From positions 1 to 64,000 of the forward strand of contig NZ_RCVN01000003.1 of assembly GCF_003697915.1 (NCBI RefSeq): DNA of 64,000 nucleotides. Direction: 5' to 3'. The notes below the pieces were generated by a model, which made no database searches, was not told the origin of the DNA, and saw only the letters and a program-made list of their open reading frames with translations. Each line of letters opens with the position of its first letter. Position 1 is the first letter of the stretch. This document shows, piece after piece, positions 56,390 to 64,000 of the stretch. Source of the DNA: Staphylococcus pseudoxylosus. GTDB lineage: Bacteria > Bacillota > Bacilli > Staphylococcales > Staphylococcaceae. The position numbers were made by a program, and so were the translations under genes.

Positions 56390-57988
56390 TTAAATATATG
56401 ACTTTACGATACGATTTAATACGAATGGTAATTCTATAAATGCACTATCCTTATGTAGTCTTTCACTTAATTGATGTGCATCTTTACCGATTGGTCCACA
56501 AAGTATGACTGGCGCACTAATAGCTTGTATCGCTTCAAAAGGAATCAAGTAAGTTTGATTAAAATTAGGTGCGTTTTGCTGATAAGTAATCATTTGAGAC
56601 ATGTCGCCTGAAAAATTCAAGTAACTACTATCACTAATACCATTAAAATAATGAATACGTTCACTTTTACGTTGAAATTGTTCTTGTAAAGTTTGACGGA
56701 CCAATTCAATAGTTTCCTCAACTTTTTCATCATAAGACGTATTAACTGCTGGATAATATGGCGTTGCAAAAAAAGTCACGACCGCTGGCGCAATATTTCT
56801 GCAAATTTGCATTAATCTATCTGTCACTTTAATACTTTGTAAATGGAGCTCTTTAGTTTGCTGTATCACTGCTGTTATTTCTTTATTTATAAATGCTTCA
56901 CCATGATGTTTAATCGCATATGCTTTCAATTGCTCAAATGTCAGTACATTAATTTTAGTATCAAAAGGAATCTCTTCACTTTCTAAAATTGATAACCAAT
57001 CACTTTCACAACGTTCTGTTGCTTTTATTACTGTATCTATAAATTGTCTATATAAGTCAGCAGGTTTCTGTTTGAAAAGGAACATATTAAATAATGACAT
57101 TGTTCTAAATGGCGTTTGTACATCGTATGTTTGCTTAATATCTCTTGTCATTAATGAAACTGGCAAAGGTGTCGTTTCATTTTCAAATGTTTCTTTAAAA
57201 ACAGCATTATATTCTATTGCTTGATTAATATAACTCATCATAAAGTTAGAGCTCAATCCGTCCATTGGGTTTCCTACATGTGTTTCTTTTCCATAACATA
57301 ATACACCTGGCATTATTTTTCCAATAGAACCAGAATATATATAATGCTGTTCATCTGCACTAGCCTGTTGAAAAGTTGGTTCACTGTTTAAATGAAGCTG
57401 AATATCTAACTGATGTTGTTGTTTTAATCTTGCAATGGTCTCTACAGCTTTGCGCATACCTGAAGAATTCACTTCTTCATCTGGTACTGTGACTAAAATT
57501 AAATTAATATCCCATGCTTCGATACTCGCTTGTTCTATTAAGGATAAATGTAGCATTAAACCTGCCTTCATATCCATGACACCACGACCAAATAAATATG
57601 TATCACGATTTAAATCCTCAATAGCATCTTCACTAAGATAACTATTATGCTCTTTAAAAATATCCTTTAAGGCATCGGGATCAAAAGCATACTCACTATA
57701 TGAGCCAAAGTCTTCTACACCTACAGTATCAAAATGACTGATTAATACGATTGTTTTTTTAGAAGTAGGTGCCTGATAAAAAGCTACAACAGCTTCTTTT
57801 TCATCTTCAGTAACTTCAAGTAAAACCTGGGATTGATGCTGTTGAAAATAATCTAATTTTAATAGCAGATTCTTTACAAAATTAGGAAATGTAATCTCGC
57901 CTTGAGTATTAGTAACCGTCTCATGTTTAACTAAACGCTTTAATAATTTCAATCTATCTTCATAAGTTTGCCATAGTTGCTGTACCAC
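56390..57988 (-). CDS. rocB: M20-family peptidase, RocB-like arginine utilisation protein
   Basis: The 532-residue metallopeptidase-like protein has the first metal site ISHFDTVG, GRGVMDMKAGLML, then DEEVNSSG and a distinct RocB C-terminal half. RocB is tied to arginine or ornithine use in Bacillus, but its reaction is not established. The start is GTG 57988 with AGGAGGGG; an ATG two bases earlier is out of frame. A catabolite element lies directly upstream. Confidence 0.85.
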   Translation of the reverse strand: MVQQLWQTYEDRLKLLKRLVKHETVTNTQGEITFPNFVKNLLLKLDYFQQHQSQVLLEVTEDEKEAVVAFYQAPTSKKTIVLISHFDTVGVEDFGSYSEYAFDPDALKDIFKEHNSYLSEDAIEDLNRDTYLFGRGVMDMKAGLMLHLSLIEQASIEAWDINLILVTVPDEEVNSSGMRKAVETIARLKQQHQLDIQLHLNSEPTFQQASADEQHYIYSGSIGKIMPGVLCYGKETHVGNPMDGLSSNFMMSYINQAIEYNAVFKETFENETTPLPVSLMTRDIKQTYDVQTPFRTMSLFNMFLFKQKPADLYRQFIDTVIKATERCESDWLSILESEEIPFDTKINVLTFEQLKAYAIKHHGEAFINKEITAVIQQTKELHLQSIKVTDRLMQICRNIAPAVVTFFATPYYPAVNTSYDEKVEETIELVRQTLQEQFQRKSERIHYFNGISDSSYLNFSGDMSQMITYQQNAPNFNQTYLIPFEAIQAISAPVILCGPIGKDAHQLSERLHKDSAFIELPFVLNRIVKSYI

Positions 57989-58001
57989 ATAACCCCTCCT
58001 A

Positions 58002-58015
58002 ATGTAAACGCTTCC
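58002..58015 (-). promoter_or_regulatory. Catabolite-responsive element (cre) before rocB
   Basis: On the minus strand AGGAAGCGTTTACA matches TGWAANCGNTNWCA at all but two fixed positions. It lies between the likely promoter and the ribosome site, where bound CcpA would block elongation, sensible for an amino-acid catabolic gene. Confidence 0.5.
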
Positions 58016-58127
58016 TCAATTATAATACGCTTTTAATTTCATAATCAATATATTCTCGTGAAAAAGCTTTGTGAAATTAATATTCATTTACTTAATATGG
58101 TATGAACGGCCAAATTTATATAAATAT

Positions 58128-58175
58128 AAAAAAACAGAATTACGCAATCAATGGTATAAATTGAATGCGTAATCC
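58128..58175 (-). terminator. Terminator of the NorB-like gene
   Basis: ATTACGCA.TCAAT pairs with ATTGA.TGCGTAAT across the loop, followed on the minus strand by TCTGTTTTTTTATA. Confidence 0.75.
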
Positions 58176-58222
58176 CGTATCTACAATAACTAATTATAAT
58201 TTAAAGTGTCATTAGTCTTAAG

Positions 58223-59614
58223 TTAATTATTAAATTGATTTTTTGGTACTAATATGAGTACTGCCAAAAATGCGATAATTGCTAATGCTGCATTGAACCA
58301 CAAGCCAAACATTGCTCCAACTTGTATATTCGATACTACAGTCATCACAGTAAAGATCGTCCCAGATAATGCGACACCAAATGAATTTCCTAATGATGAT
58401 GCCATTTTATAAACACCAGACGCAACGCCAACTTTATCTTCTGGTGCTGTTGATACTGCTGTATCTGTCGATGGTGTTGCGTACATACCTAATCCCATAC
58501 CATAGATTAAATAACCTATTATACAAGCTACAATATAAACTGGCGTAGGTAAGAACGTGAATGAAATTAAAATAATGCCTATAGCGTTAAGTGCTGCACC
58601 AATTAGCATCGGTCTTCTTGGACCAATCTTTTGTAACACTTTTTCTCCGACTCTAATCATTACTAGCACAGCTACTAAATACGTAATAGACATGACACCA
58701 GATTGGAAAGAACTAAAATGTAACCCTGATTGGAAGTACGTATTAGCGACAATAAGTGTCCCTGCCACTGCATTTAATAAGAAGTTAGAGATTGTAGCAC
58801 CACTATAACCTTTATGTTTAAATAGTTTAAAGTCTATAAGTGGATTTTTAACTTTACCTTCATAATATAAAAAGCAAAGTGTTGAAATAATAAATACAAC
58901 AATGAGTGACATGATAAATGGTGAGAAAAGCCCATAATCCGATGATTCTGTAATAATCAAATTTACACTTAGCATTGCAATAATTAAAATAATAAGTCCT
59001 ACTATGTCAAATTTAGCTTGTTTTGTTTCTTCAGTTTGTATGGCTTTTGTTTCTGGTGTATGTCTCATTAGATACATTGCCATTAATGCTACAAGAATTG
59101 AAATAATGAATATTGATCTCCAACCAATAAACGTAGACATTACACCGCCAAATAACGAACAAACTCCTGTGCCTCCCCAAGAACCGATTGACCAATAACT
59201 CAATGCGCGTTGGCGACGACTACCAATATAATATTCATTGATAATTGCCAAAGTTGAAGGCATAATACATGCTGCAGATAATCCTTGAATCGCGCGTCCA
59301 ACAACAAGTAATGGCATAAACCCTGGTATTATGATTAATAACGAACCAACAATACTTAATACCAATCCGATATAGGTCATTTTCACCCTGCCATATCTGT
59401 CAGCAAGCCCTCCTGTTCCTACTACAAATAAACCACATAATAATGCGGTTAAACTTACCGCCACATTTATTGTTCCATAATTCGTATCAAATGATGATTC
59501 TAAATCTGGAATAATATTTACTAATGATTGTGCAAACAACCAAAATGTAATGACTCCTAAGAAAATACCAACAAGAAGTTTATTATCTCCTTCAAACGAA
59601 TGTGTTGATTCCAT
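58223..59614 (-). CDS. Multidrug efflux MFS transporter, NorB/NorC-like
   Basis: The 463-residue DHA2 exporter has 14 membrane segments. Its text follows what I recall of S. aureus NorB along the whole length: GDNKLLVGIFLGVITFWLFAQSLVNI, RALSYWSIGSWGGTGVCS, LIDFKLFKHKGYSGATISNFLLN, and ATPSTDTAVSTAPEDKVGVASGVYKMAS. The length is also 463. NorB exports quinolones and other compounds. ATG 59614 with TAGGAGG is the start; 14 upstream codons are not used. No MgrA-type regulator is next to it. Confidence 0.85.
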   Translation of the reverse strand: MESTHSFEGDNKLLVGIFLGVITFWLFAQSLVNIIPDLESSFDTNYGTINVAVSLTALLCGLFVVGTGGLADRYGRVKMTYIGLVLSIVGSLLIIIPGFMPLLVVGRAIQGLSAACIMPSTLAIINEYYIGSRRQRALSYWSIGSWGGTGVCSLFGGVMSTFIGWRSIFIISILVALMAMYLMRHTPETKAIQTEETKQAKFDIVGLIILIIAMLSVNLIITESSDYGLFSPFIMSLIVVFIISTLCFLYYEGKVKNPLIDFKLFKHKGYSGATISNFLLNAVAGTLIVANTYFQSGLHFSSFQSGVMSITYLVAVLVMIRVGEKVLQKIGPRRPMLIGAALNAIGIILISFTFLPTPVYIVACIIGYLIYGMGLGMYATPSTDTAVSTAPEDKVGVASGVYKMASSLGNSFGVALSGTIFTVMTVVSNIQVGAMFGLWFNAALAIIAFLAVLILVPKNQFNN

Positions 59615-60052
59615 ATGCTTTTTTCCTCCTATATTTCCCGTAAACACATAGATCACATTTCAAAACAGGTATACACGCCTTTAACGCTATTTTCCATACA
59701 AACTGAAAAACCGCTAAAAAAGTCTATATCTATTTCAAAACTAATCTTTTAAGATACAATTGGTTTAAAATTCTGTAATAATTATATCAATTAATTTTAT
59801 GTTAATATCTATAATTTTTACAAATCCTTTTAAAAGCCAATATTAATAAAATAACACTTAACTCTTAATAATGCTAAAGAACTGCGTCAATTATGTAGTT
59901 ATTTACATAGAGAGTAATTTGATTCTTCCCTCTGATCACTGCTATATTGGGACATTGGACATAATTTATAAAAAATAATTCCCATAAAACTCATAATTTT
60001 ATAAAATTCTGTATAATCAACCATGTCAAACTAATAAAAAAAAGGTGAAGTC
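59615..60052. other. 438-bp spacer between the efflux gene and lytS
   Basis: Divergent promoter region. TATAAT at 60012-60017 is a likely -10 for lytS, without a clear -35. I see no hairpin or gene worth calling. Confidence 0.4.
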
Positions 60053-61804
60053 ATGTTAAATTTATTTATCTTATTATTAGAACGCGTTGGTTTAATTATA
60101 CTGATTGCATATATTTTAATGAATATTGATCATTTTAAATCGATGATGAATGACCGAGAAAAGCGACGTTCGCAATGGCAACTGATTATAATATTTGGTT
60201 GTTTCTCTATGCTTTCAAATTTTACTGGCGTACAAATTCGTGGTGATGAAATTATCAACGGCACAGTCTATAATCATTTAAGCCCTGATGCGTCGTTAGC
60301 AAACACACGCGTATTAACAATTGGCGTATCAGGACTAATAGGTGGACCATTCGTCGCCTTAGCGGTAGCACTCATTTCAGGTATTTACCGTGTCTATATC
60401 GGAGGGGCAGATGCATACATATATTTGATTTCTTCTATTATTATTGCACTAGTTTCAGGTTATTTTGGTCATAAAGCTATGCGAGCTAATAGATATCCAA
60501 CTATTGTAAAAGGTGCGCTTATCGGTGGTGCTACAGAAATTATTCAAATGCTTTGTATTTTACTATTTTCTGATAATACCGCTCACGCATGGACGTTAGT
60601 AAAACTTATTGCCTTACCTATGATATCCATTAATTCAATTGGTACAGCTATATTTTTATCAATCATACTTTCAACAATTAAGAAAGAAGAAGAAACCCGT
60701 GCAATCCAAACTCATGATGTCTTACAATTAGCTAACCAGACATTGCCTTATTTCCGTTCAGGTTTAAATGAGCAGTCCGCTAAACAAGCAGCTGAAATCA
60801 TTCTAAACCTAATGCGTGTTTCAGCCGTTGCGATTACAAATCGTAAAGACATATTAACTCACGTTGGCGTTGCAAGTGATCATCACGTTGCGCAAAAAGC
60901 TATTATTACGGATTTATCAAAAATTGCTATTCAAACTGGCACTTTAAAGGAAGCCTATTCAAGTGAAGAAATTGGTTGTAACCACCCTGGATGTCCGCTA
61001 GAAGCTGCTATTGTTATGCCATTACATGTAAAAAATGAAGTCGTCGGTACATTAAAACTCTATTTTACTAACAAGCATGACGTTAACTTTTCAGATAAAC
61101 AGCTTGTAGCTGGACTAGCAGATATATTTTCTAGCCAACTTGAGCTTGGACAAGCTGAGACGCAAAACGCGTTAATAAGAGATGCTGAGATTAAGTCGCT
61201 CCAGGCTCAAGTCAATCCTCACTTTTTCTTTAACTCAATTAACACTATTTCAGCATTAGTAAGAATAGATAGTGAAAAAGCAAGAGAATTATTATTACAA
61301 CTCAGTCAATTTTTCCGTTCAAATTTGCAAGGTACACGTCATAATACTATTTCTTTAGAAAAAGAATTACAGCAGGTTGAGGCATATTTATCATTAGAAC
61401 AAGCGCGTTATCCTGATCGATTCAATGTTAGTTTTGATATCGCTGATTCAAGCTATGGTGCTTTAGTGCCACCTTTTGCAATTCAAATCCTTGTAGAAAA
61501 CGCAATTAAACATGCATTTAAAAATAGAAAACATGATAACAACATTATTGTAAAAGCCCACCAAAATAACTACGGGTTAAATATCTCTGTGTCAGATAAT
61601 GGACAAGGTATACCAGTAAACAAACTTGATAAAATTGGGAAAACTAGTGTTTATTCAGAATCTGGTACAGGAAGTGCGTTAGAAAATTTAAATCAAAGAT
61701 TAGATGGTTTATTTGGTTATAAAGCTAAACTTCATTTTGAATCAAATAAACAAGGTACAAAAGTAAGTTGTACAATTCCACATCACACTACAGAGGAGGG
61801 TTAA
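60053..61804 (+). CDS. lytS: Sensor histidine kinase LytS
   Basis: The 583-residue membrane kinase senses loss of membrane potential or pyruvate-linked signals and controls lrgAB. It has a 5TM-5TMR_LYT domain with about six helices (1-205), a GAF domain (about 225-355), His-kinase domain with [13 protein letters not shown] (His about 390), and an HATPase ([34 protein letters not shown]). Intact length as in S. aureus LytS. Ribosome site AAAGGTGAAG. Confidence 0.95.
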   Translation: MLNLFILLLERVGLIILIAYILMNIDHFKSMMNDREKRRSQWQLIIIFGCFSMLSNFTGVQIRGDEIINGTVYNHLSPDASLANTRVLTIGVSGLIGGPFVALAVALISGIYRVYIGGADAYIYLISSIIIALVSGYFGHKAMRANRYPTIVKGALIGGATEIIQMLCILLFSDNTAHAWTLVKLIALPMISINSIGTAIFLSIILSTIKKEEETRAIQTHDVLQLANQTLPYFRSGLNEQSAKQAAEIILNLMRVSAVAITNRKDILTHVGVASDHHVAQKAIITDLSKIAIQTGTLKEAYSSEEIGCNHPGCPLEAAIVMPLHVKNEVVGTLKLYFTNKHDVNFSDKQLVAGLADIFSSQLELGQAETQNALIRDAEIKSLQAQVNPHFFFNSINTISALVRIDSEKARELLLQLSQFFRSNLQGTRHNTISLEKELQQVEAYLSLEQARYPDRFNVSFDIADSSYGALVPPFAIQILVENAIKHAFKNRKHDNNIIVKAHQNNYGLNISVSDNGQGIPVNKLDKIGKTSVYSESGTGSALENLNQRLDGLFGYKAKLHFESNKQGTKVSCTIPHHTTEEG

Positions 61805-61806
61805 TT

Positions 61807-62571
61807 ATGAAGACAATTATCGTAGATGATGAACCGCTAGCACGTAATGAACTACACTATCTATTAAATCAAATTCGTTCTTTTGATTTAATTAAAGAAG
61901 CCGAAAATATCTCTGAAACTTTAGAATTATTACTTTATGATAACTACGATGTTATTTTTTTAGATATTAATTTAATGGATGAAAGTGGTCTTGATTTAGC
62001 TAATAAAATCAAAAACATGAAGCATCGCCCTTTGATTATTTTCGCTACTGCACACGATACTTTTGCGGTAAAAGCGTTTGAATTAAATGCCATTGATTAT
62101 ATTTTGAAACCATTTGAACAACAACGAATCGCACAAGCTATCCATAAAGTTGAACAAGTGCTTCACTCAAATATCGAACAACAAAATTTTATAAATAATG
62201 ATAATAATCCTAATGATACACACAACAAAATTGAGAATACGCCAAACGTACTCCCTATTGAAGTTAATGAGCGGATTCATATTATTAATTTAGATGATAT
62301 TATCGCAATTTCTGTCAATAACGGGGTCACAACGATAAATACGACACTCAATGAATTTGAGACTTCTGAACCGCTCAACCATTACGAAAAAAAATTAGAC
62401 ACTACCCAATTTATGAGAATTCATCGTGCCACTTTAATTAACAAGACACATATTCAAACAATTGAACATTGGTTCAACTATACTTATCAATTAACCATGA
62501 CTAATCAATTAAAATTCCAAGTGAGCCGCTCTTATATGAAACCATTCAAACAAGATATGGGGTTATCTTGA
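61807..62571 (+). CDS. lytR: Response regulator LytR (LytTR type)
   Basis: The 254-residue protein has a receiver domain ([10 protein letters not shown], phospho-Asp in [13 protein letters not shown], Lys in YILKPF) and a C-terminal LytTR DNA-binding domain ([32 protein letters not shown]). It begins two bases after the lytS stop, with GAGGAGGG in the end of lytS. It activates lrgAB, 120 bp downstream. Confidence 0.95.
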   Translation: MKTIIVDDEPLARNELHYLLNQIRSFDLIKEAENISETLELLLYDNYDVIFLDINLMDESGLDLANKIKNMKHRPLIIFATAHDTFAVKAFELNAIDYILKPFEQQRIAQAIHKVEQVLHSNIEQQNFINNDNNPNDTHNKIENTPNVLPIEVNERIHIINLDDIIAISVNNGVTTINTTLNEFETSEPLNHYEKKLDTTQFMRIHRATLINKTHIQTIEHWFNYTYQLTMTNQLKFQVSRSYMKPFKQDMGLS

Positions 62572-62651
62572 TTTTCAAGTTCTAATTTATGCATTTCAGA
62601 GACAACGTCTAGTAAGTCGCTTGCCAATTCAACTAAAGTAATCGCTTTCAT
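62532..62651 (-). CDS. Possible 39-residue antisense ORF under lytR's end
   Basis: The minus strand reads [20 protein letters not shown] and continues [19 protein letters not shown], stop. The first 26 residues form an amphipathic-helix-like pattern and lie outside lytR, in the lytR-lrgA gap. The ribosome site is weak (GGG ten bases upstream). It may be chance. Confidence 0.2.
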   Translation of the reverse strand: MKAITLVELASDLLDVVSEMHKLELENQDNPISCLNGFI

Positions 62652-62692
62652 TTTATAATTAACCCAAGATTAATACGGGAGGAACTTTAATT

Positions 62693-63136
62693 ATGGAAGC
62701 AAACAAACAGCAACATGCAGCACAAACGCAGCATTCAAAAACATATAATTTTTTCCATCAAGCACTTGTGATTGCTATTATCATGCTTATTTCAAATATT
62801 ATCGAAAGTTTCATGCCAATTCCTATGCCCGCTTCAGTTATAGGTCTTGTGTTACTATTTATAGCACTATGTACAGGTATTATTAAACTTGGTCAAGTCG
62901 AGAAAGTCGGCACAACGTTAACGAACAATATTGGTTTTCTATTTGTACCAGCAGGTGTATCAGTTATTAATTCACTAGGCATTTTAAGTACGAGCCCTAT
63001 CCTAATTGTTTTATTAATCATTATTTCAACACTCTTATTGTTATTATGTACAGGATTCTTTGCTCAAATGCTTATAACTAAATCCTTTATTCCAAGAAAA
63101 AGACCACAAAAACAACTTGCGGAGGATAAATTATGA
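62693..63136 (+). CDS. lrgA: Antiholin-like protein LrgA
   Basis: The 147-residue membrane protein of the CidA/LrgA family has four helices and the conserved [26 protein letters not shown]. It limits murein hydrolase activity and autolysis, and relatives move pyruvate. GGGAGGAA precedes the ATG. Overlaps lrgB by four bases (ATGA). Confidence 0.95.
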   Translation: MEANKQQHAAQTQHSKTYNFFHQALVIAIIMLISNIIESFMPIPMPASVIGLVLLFIALCTGIIKLGQVEKVGTTLTNNIGFLFVPAGVSVINSLGILSTSPILIVLLIIISTLLLLLCTGFFAQMLITKSFIPRKRPQKQLAEDKL

Positions 63137-63834
63137 TTGAACATTTAGCCATCAATACGCCCTATTTCGGCATCTTACTTTCATTGATACCATTTATTAT
63201 AGCCACATTTTTATTTAAAAAAACTAATGGCTTTTTCTTATTCACACCACTATTTGTAAGTATGGTCGTAGGTATAGCGTTTCTAAAATTAACTGGTATA
63301 GATTATGCAAATTATAAAATTGGCGGAGACATCATTAATTTCTTCCTGGAACCGGCAACTATATGTTTCGCTATTCCTTTATATAAAAAACGTGATGTTT
63401 TAAAAAAATACTGGAAACAAGTACTAGGCGGTATTACTTTAGGTACCACTGCAGCACTCATTTGCATTTACTTAATAGCTGAAGCATTCCAATTTTCTAA
63501 TGGCATTATTGCATCTATGTTACCTCAAGGTGCGACAACTGCTATTGCACTACCTGTTTCAGCGGACATCGGTGGCATTAAAGAACTAACTTCATTAGCT
63601 GTTATATTAAATGGCGTAATTATTTACGCACTCGGTACAAAGTTAATCAAACTATTTAATATTACCAATCCTATCGCTCGTGGCCTTGCACTTGGCACAA
63701 GTGGACATTCCTTAGGCGTCTCTTCAGCACAAGAATTTGGTGAAACAGAAGCTTCAATGGCATCTATTTCATTAGTTATTGTCGGTGTAATTGTTGTAGT
63801 TGTTGCTCCAATTCTTGCAGCAATATTACTTTAA
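63133..63834 (+). CDS. lrgB: Antiholin-like protein LrgB
   Basis: The 233-residue CidB/LrgB partner has about six or seven helices, [44 protein letters not shown] and [31 protein letters not shown]. It works with LrgA under LytSR control. Confidence 0.95.
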   Translation: MIEHLAINTPYFGILLSLIPFIIATFLFKKTNGFFLFTPLFVSMVVGIAFLKLTGIDYANYKIGGDIINFFLEPATICFAIPLYKKRDVLKKYWKQVLGGITLGTTAALICIYLIAEAFQFSNGIIASMLPQGATTAIALPVSADIGGIKELTSLAVILNGVIIYALGTKLIKLFNITNPIARGLALGTSGHSLGVSSAQEFGETEASMASISLVIVGVIVVVVAPILAAILL

Positions 63835-63856
63835 ATAATAGTAATTATATTATAAT

Positions 63857-63904
63857 GAGAAAGAGAGAAATCAATAATCTAAAAGTTGATTTTTCTTTTT
63901 CTCA
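63857..63904 (+). terminator. Terminator of lrgAB
   Basis: GAGAAAGAGAGAAATCAA pairs with TTGATTTTTCTTTTTCTC, with mismatches in one arm, and is rich in T at the end. Confidence 0.75.
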
Positions 63905-64000
63905 TTTTCATTTCCATAAGCACAATGATTTAAAATTTTGGAAAGATACACTCAAGTTATATAAAATATAACAATTTTATAAGTTATCAGAAAATTAAAA

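Overview
The window is low-GC Firmicute DNA and reads as a Staphylococcus chromosome. The genus call rests on a chain of staphylococcal genes in staphylococcal order: a ScrA-type PTS permease, an Rsp-like AraC regulator, SarZ with its single reactive cysteine, narT-nreCBA-narIJHG, the nir/sir cluster, AdcA, an FmhA-like protein, MdeA-like efflux, gpmA, an IsaA-type protein and lytSR-lrgAB. A YSIRK-type lipase signal and IsaA-type ANGWW ending support this. The nreABC oxygen/nitrate system and the intact nar and nir operons point to a nitrate- and nitrite-reducing species. I cannot fix the species from sequence alone.

Layout. 0-7.6 kb: sucrose-type PTS, an orphan cytoplasmic amidase divergent from a 699-residue AraC regulator, two small membrane-anchored proteins, sarZ, and a tandem hsp20 pair behind a textbook CtsR box. 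7.6-26.6 kb: anaerobic nitrogen block, all on the minus strand, comprising NarT, NreABC, NarGHJI, a lipase broken by an internal deletion, then siroheme synthesis plus NADH nitrite reductase, a GNAT and a formate/nitrite channel. Rex-like sites, and GGG...CCC elements of the kind reported for NreC, lie before narT, narG and the nir operon. 27-31.5 kb: beta-glucoside PTS/GH1 operon with a divergent GntR regulator and a perfect 18-bp palindrome. 31.6-34 kb: a PadR regulator with two palindromic operators between divergent operons. 34-42 kb: YceI, the zinc lipoprotein AdcA (two Zur-type boxes), a thioredoxin-fold lipoprotein, a frameshifted FemABX protein, an MdeA-like pump, a 34-residue basic protein with its own Zur-type box, and gpmA. 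42.5-55 kb: assorted envelope, transport and peptidase genes, including a lipoprotein-type YidC and a DUF969-DUF979-pcp operon. 55-58 kb: a 737-bp gene-free stretch with a candidate structured RNA, then DUF805 and RocB-like genes. 58-64 kb: a NorB-like pump and lytSR-lrgAB.

How it fits together. NarT imports nitrate. NreA (nitrate) and NreB/NreC (oxygen through an Fe-S cluster) control NarGHI, which reduces nitrate to nitrite at the membrane. SirC, SirB and SumT make the siroheme used by NirBD, which reduces nitrite to ammonium. The nar and nir operons are tightly overlapped, with rare TTG/GTG starts placed by strong ribosome sites. I found no phage, IS, CRISPR, tRNA or rRNA. Most of the window is ordinary core chromosome. 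The best leads are two gene decays, the Zur-box trio, the amidase/AraC pair and the 55.6-kb RNA candidate.
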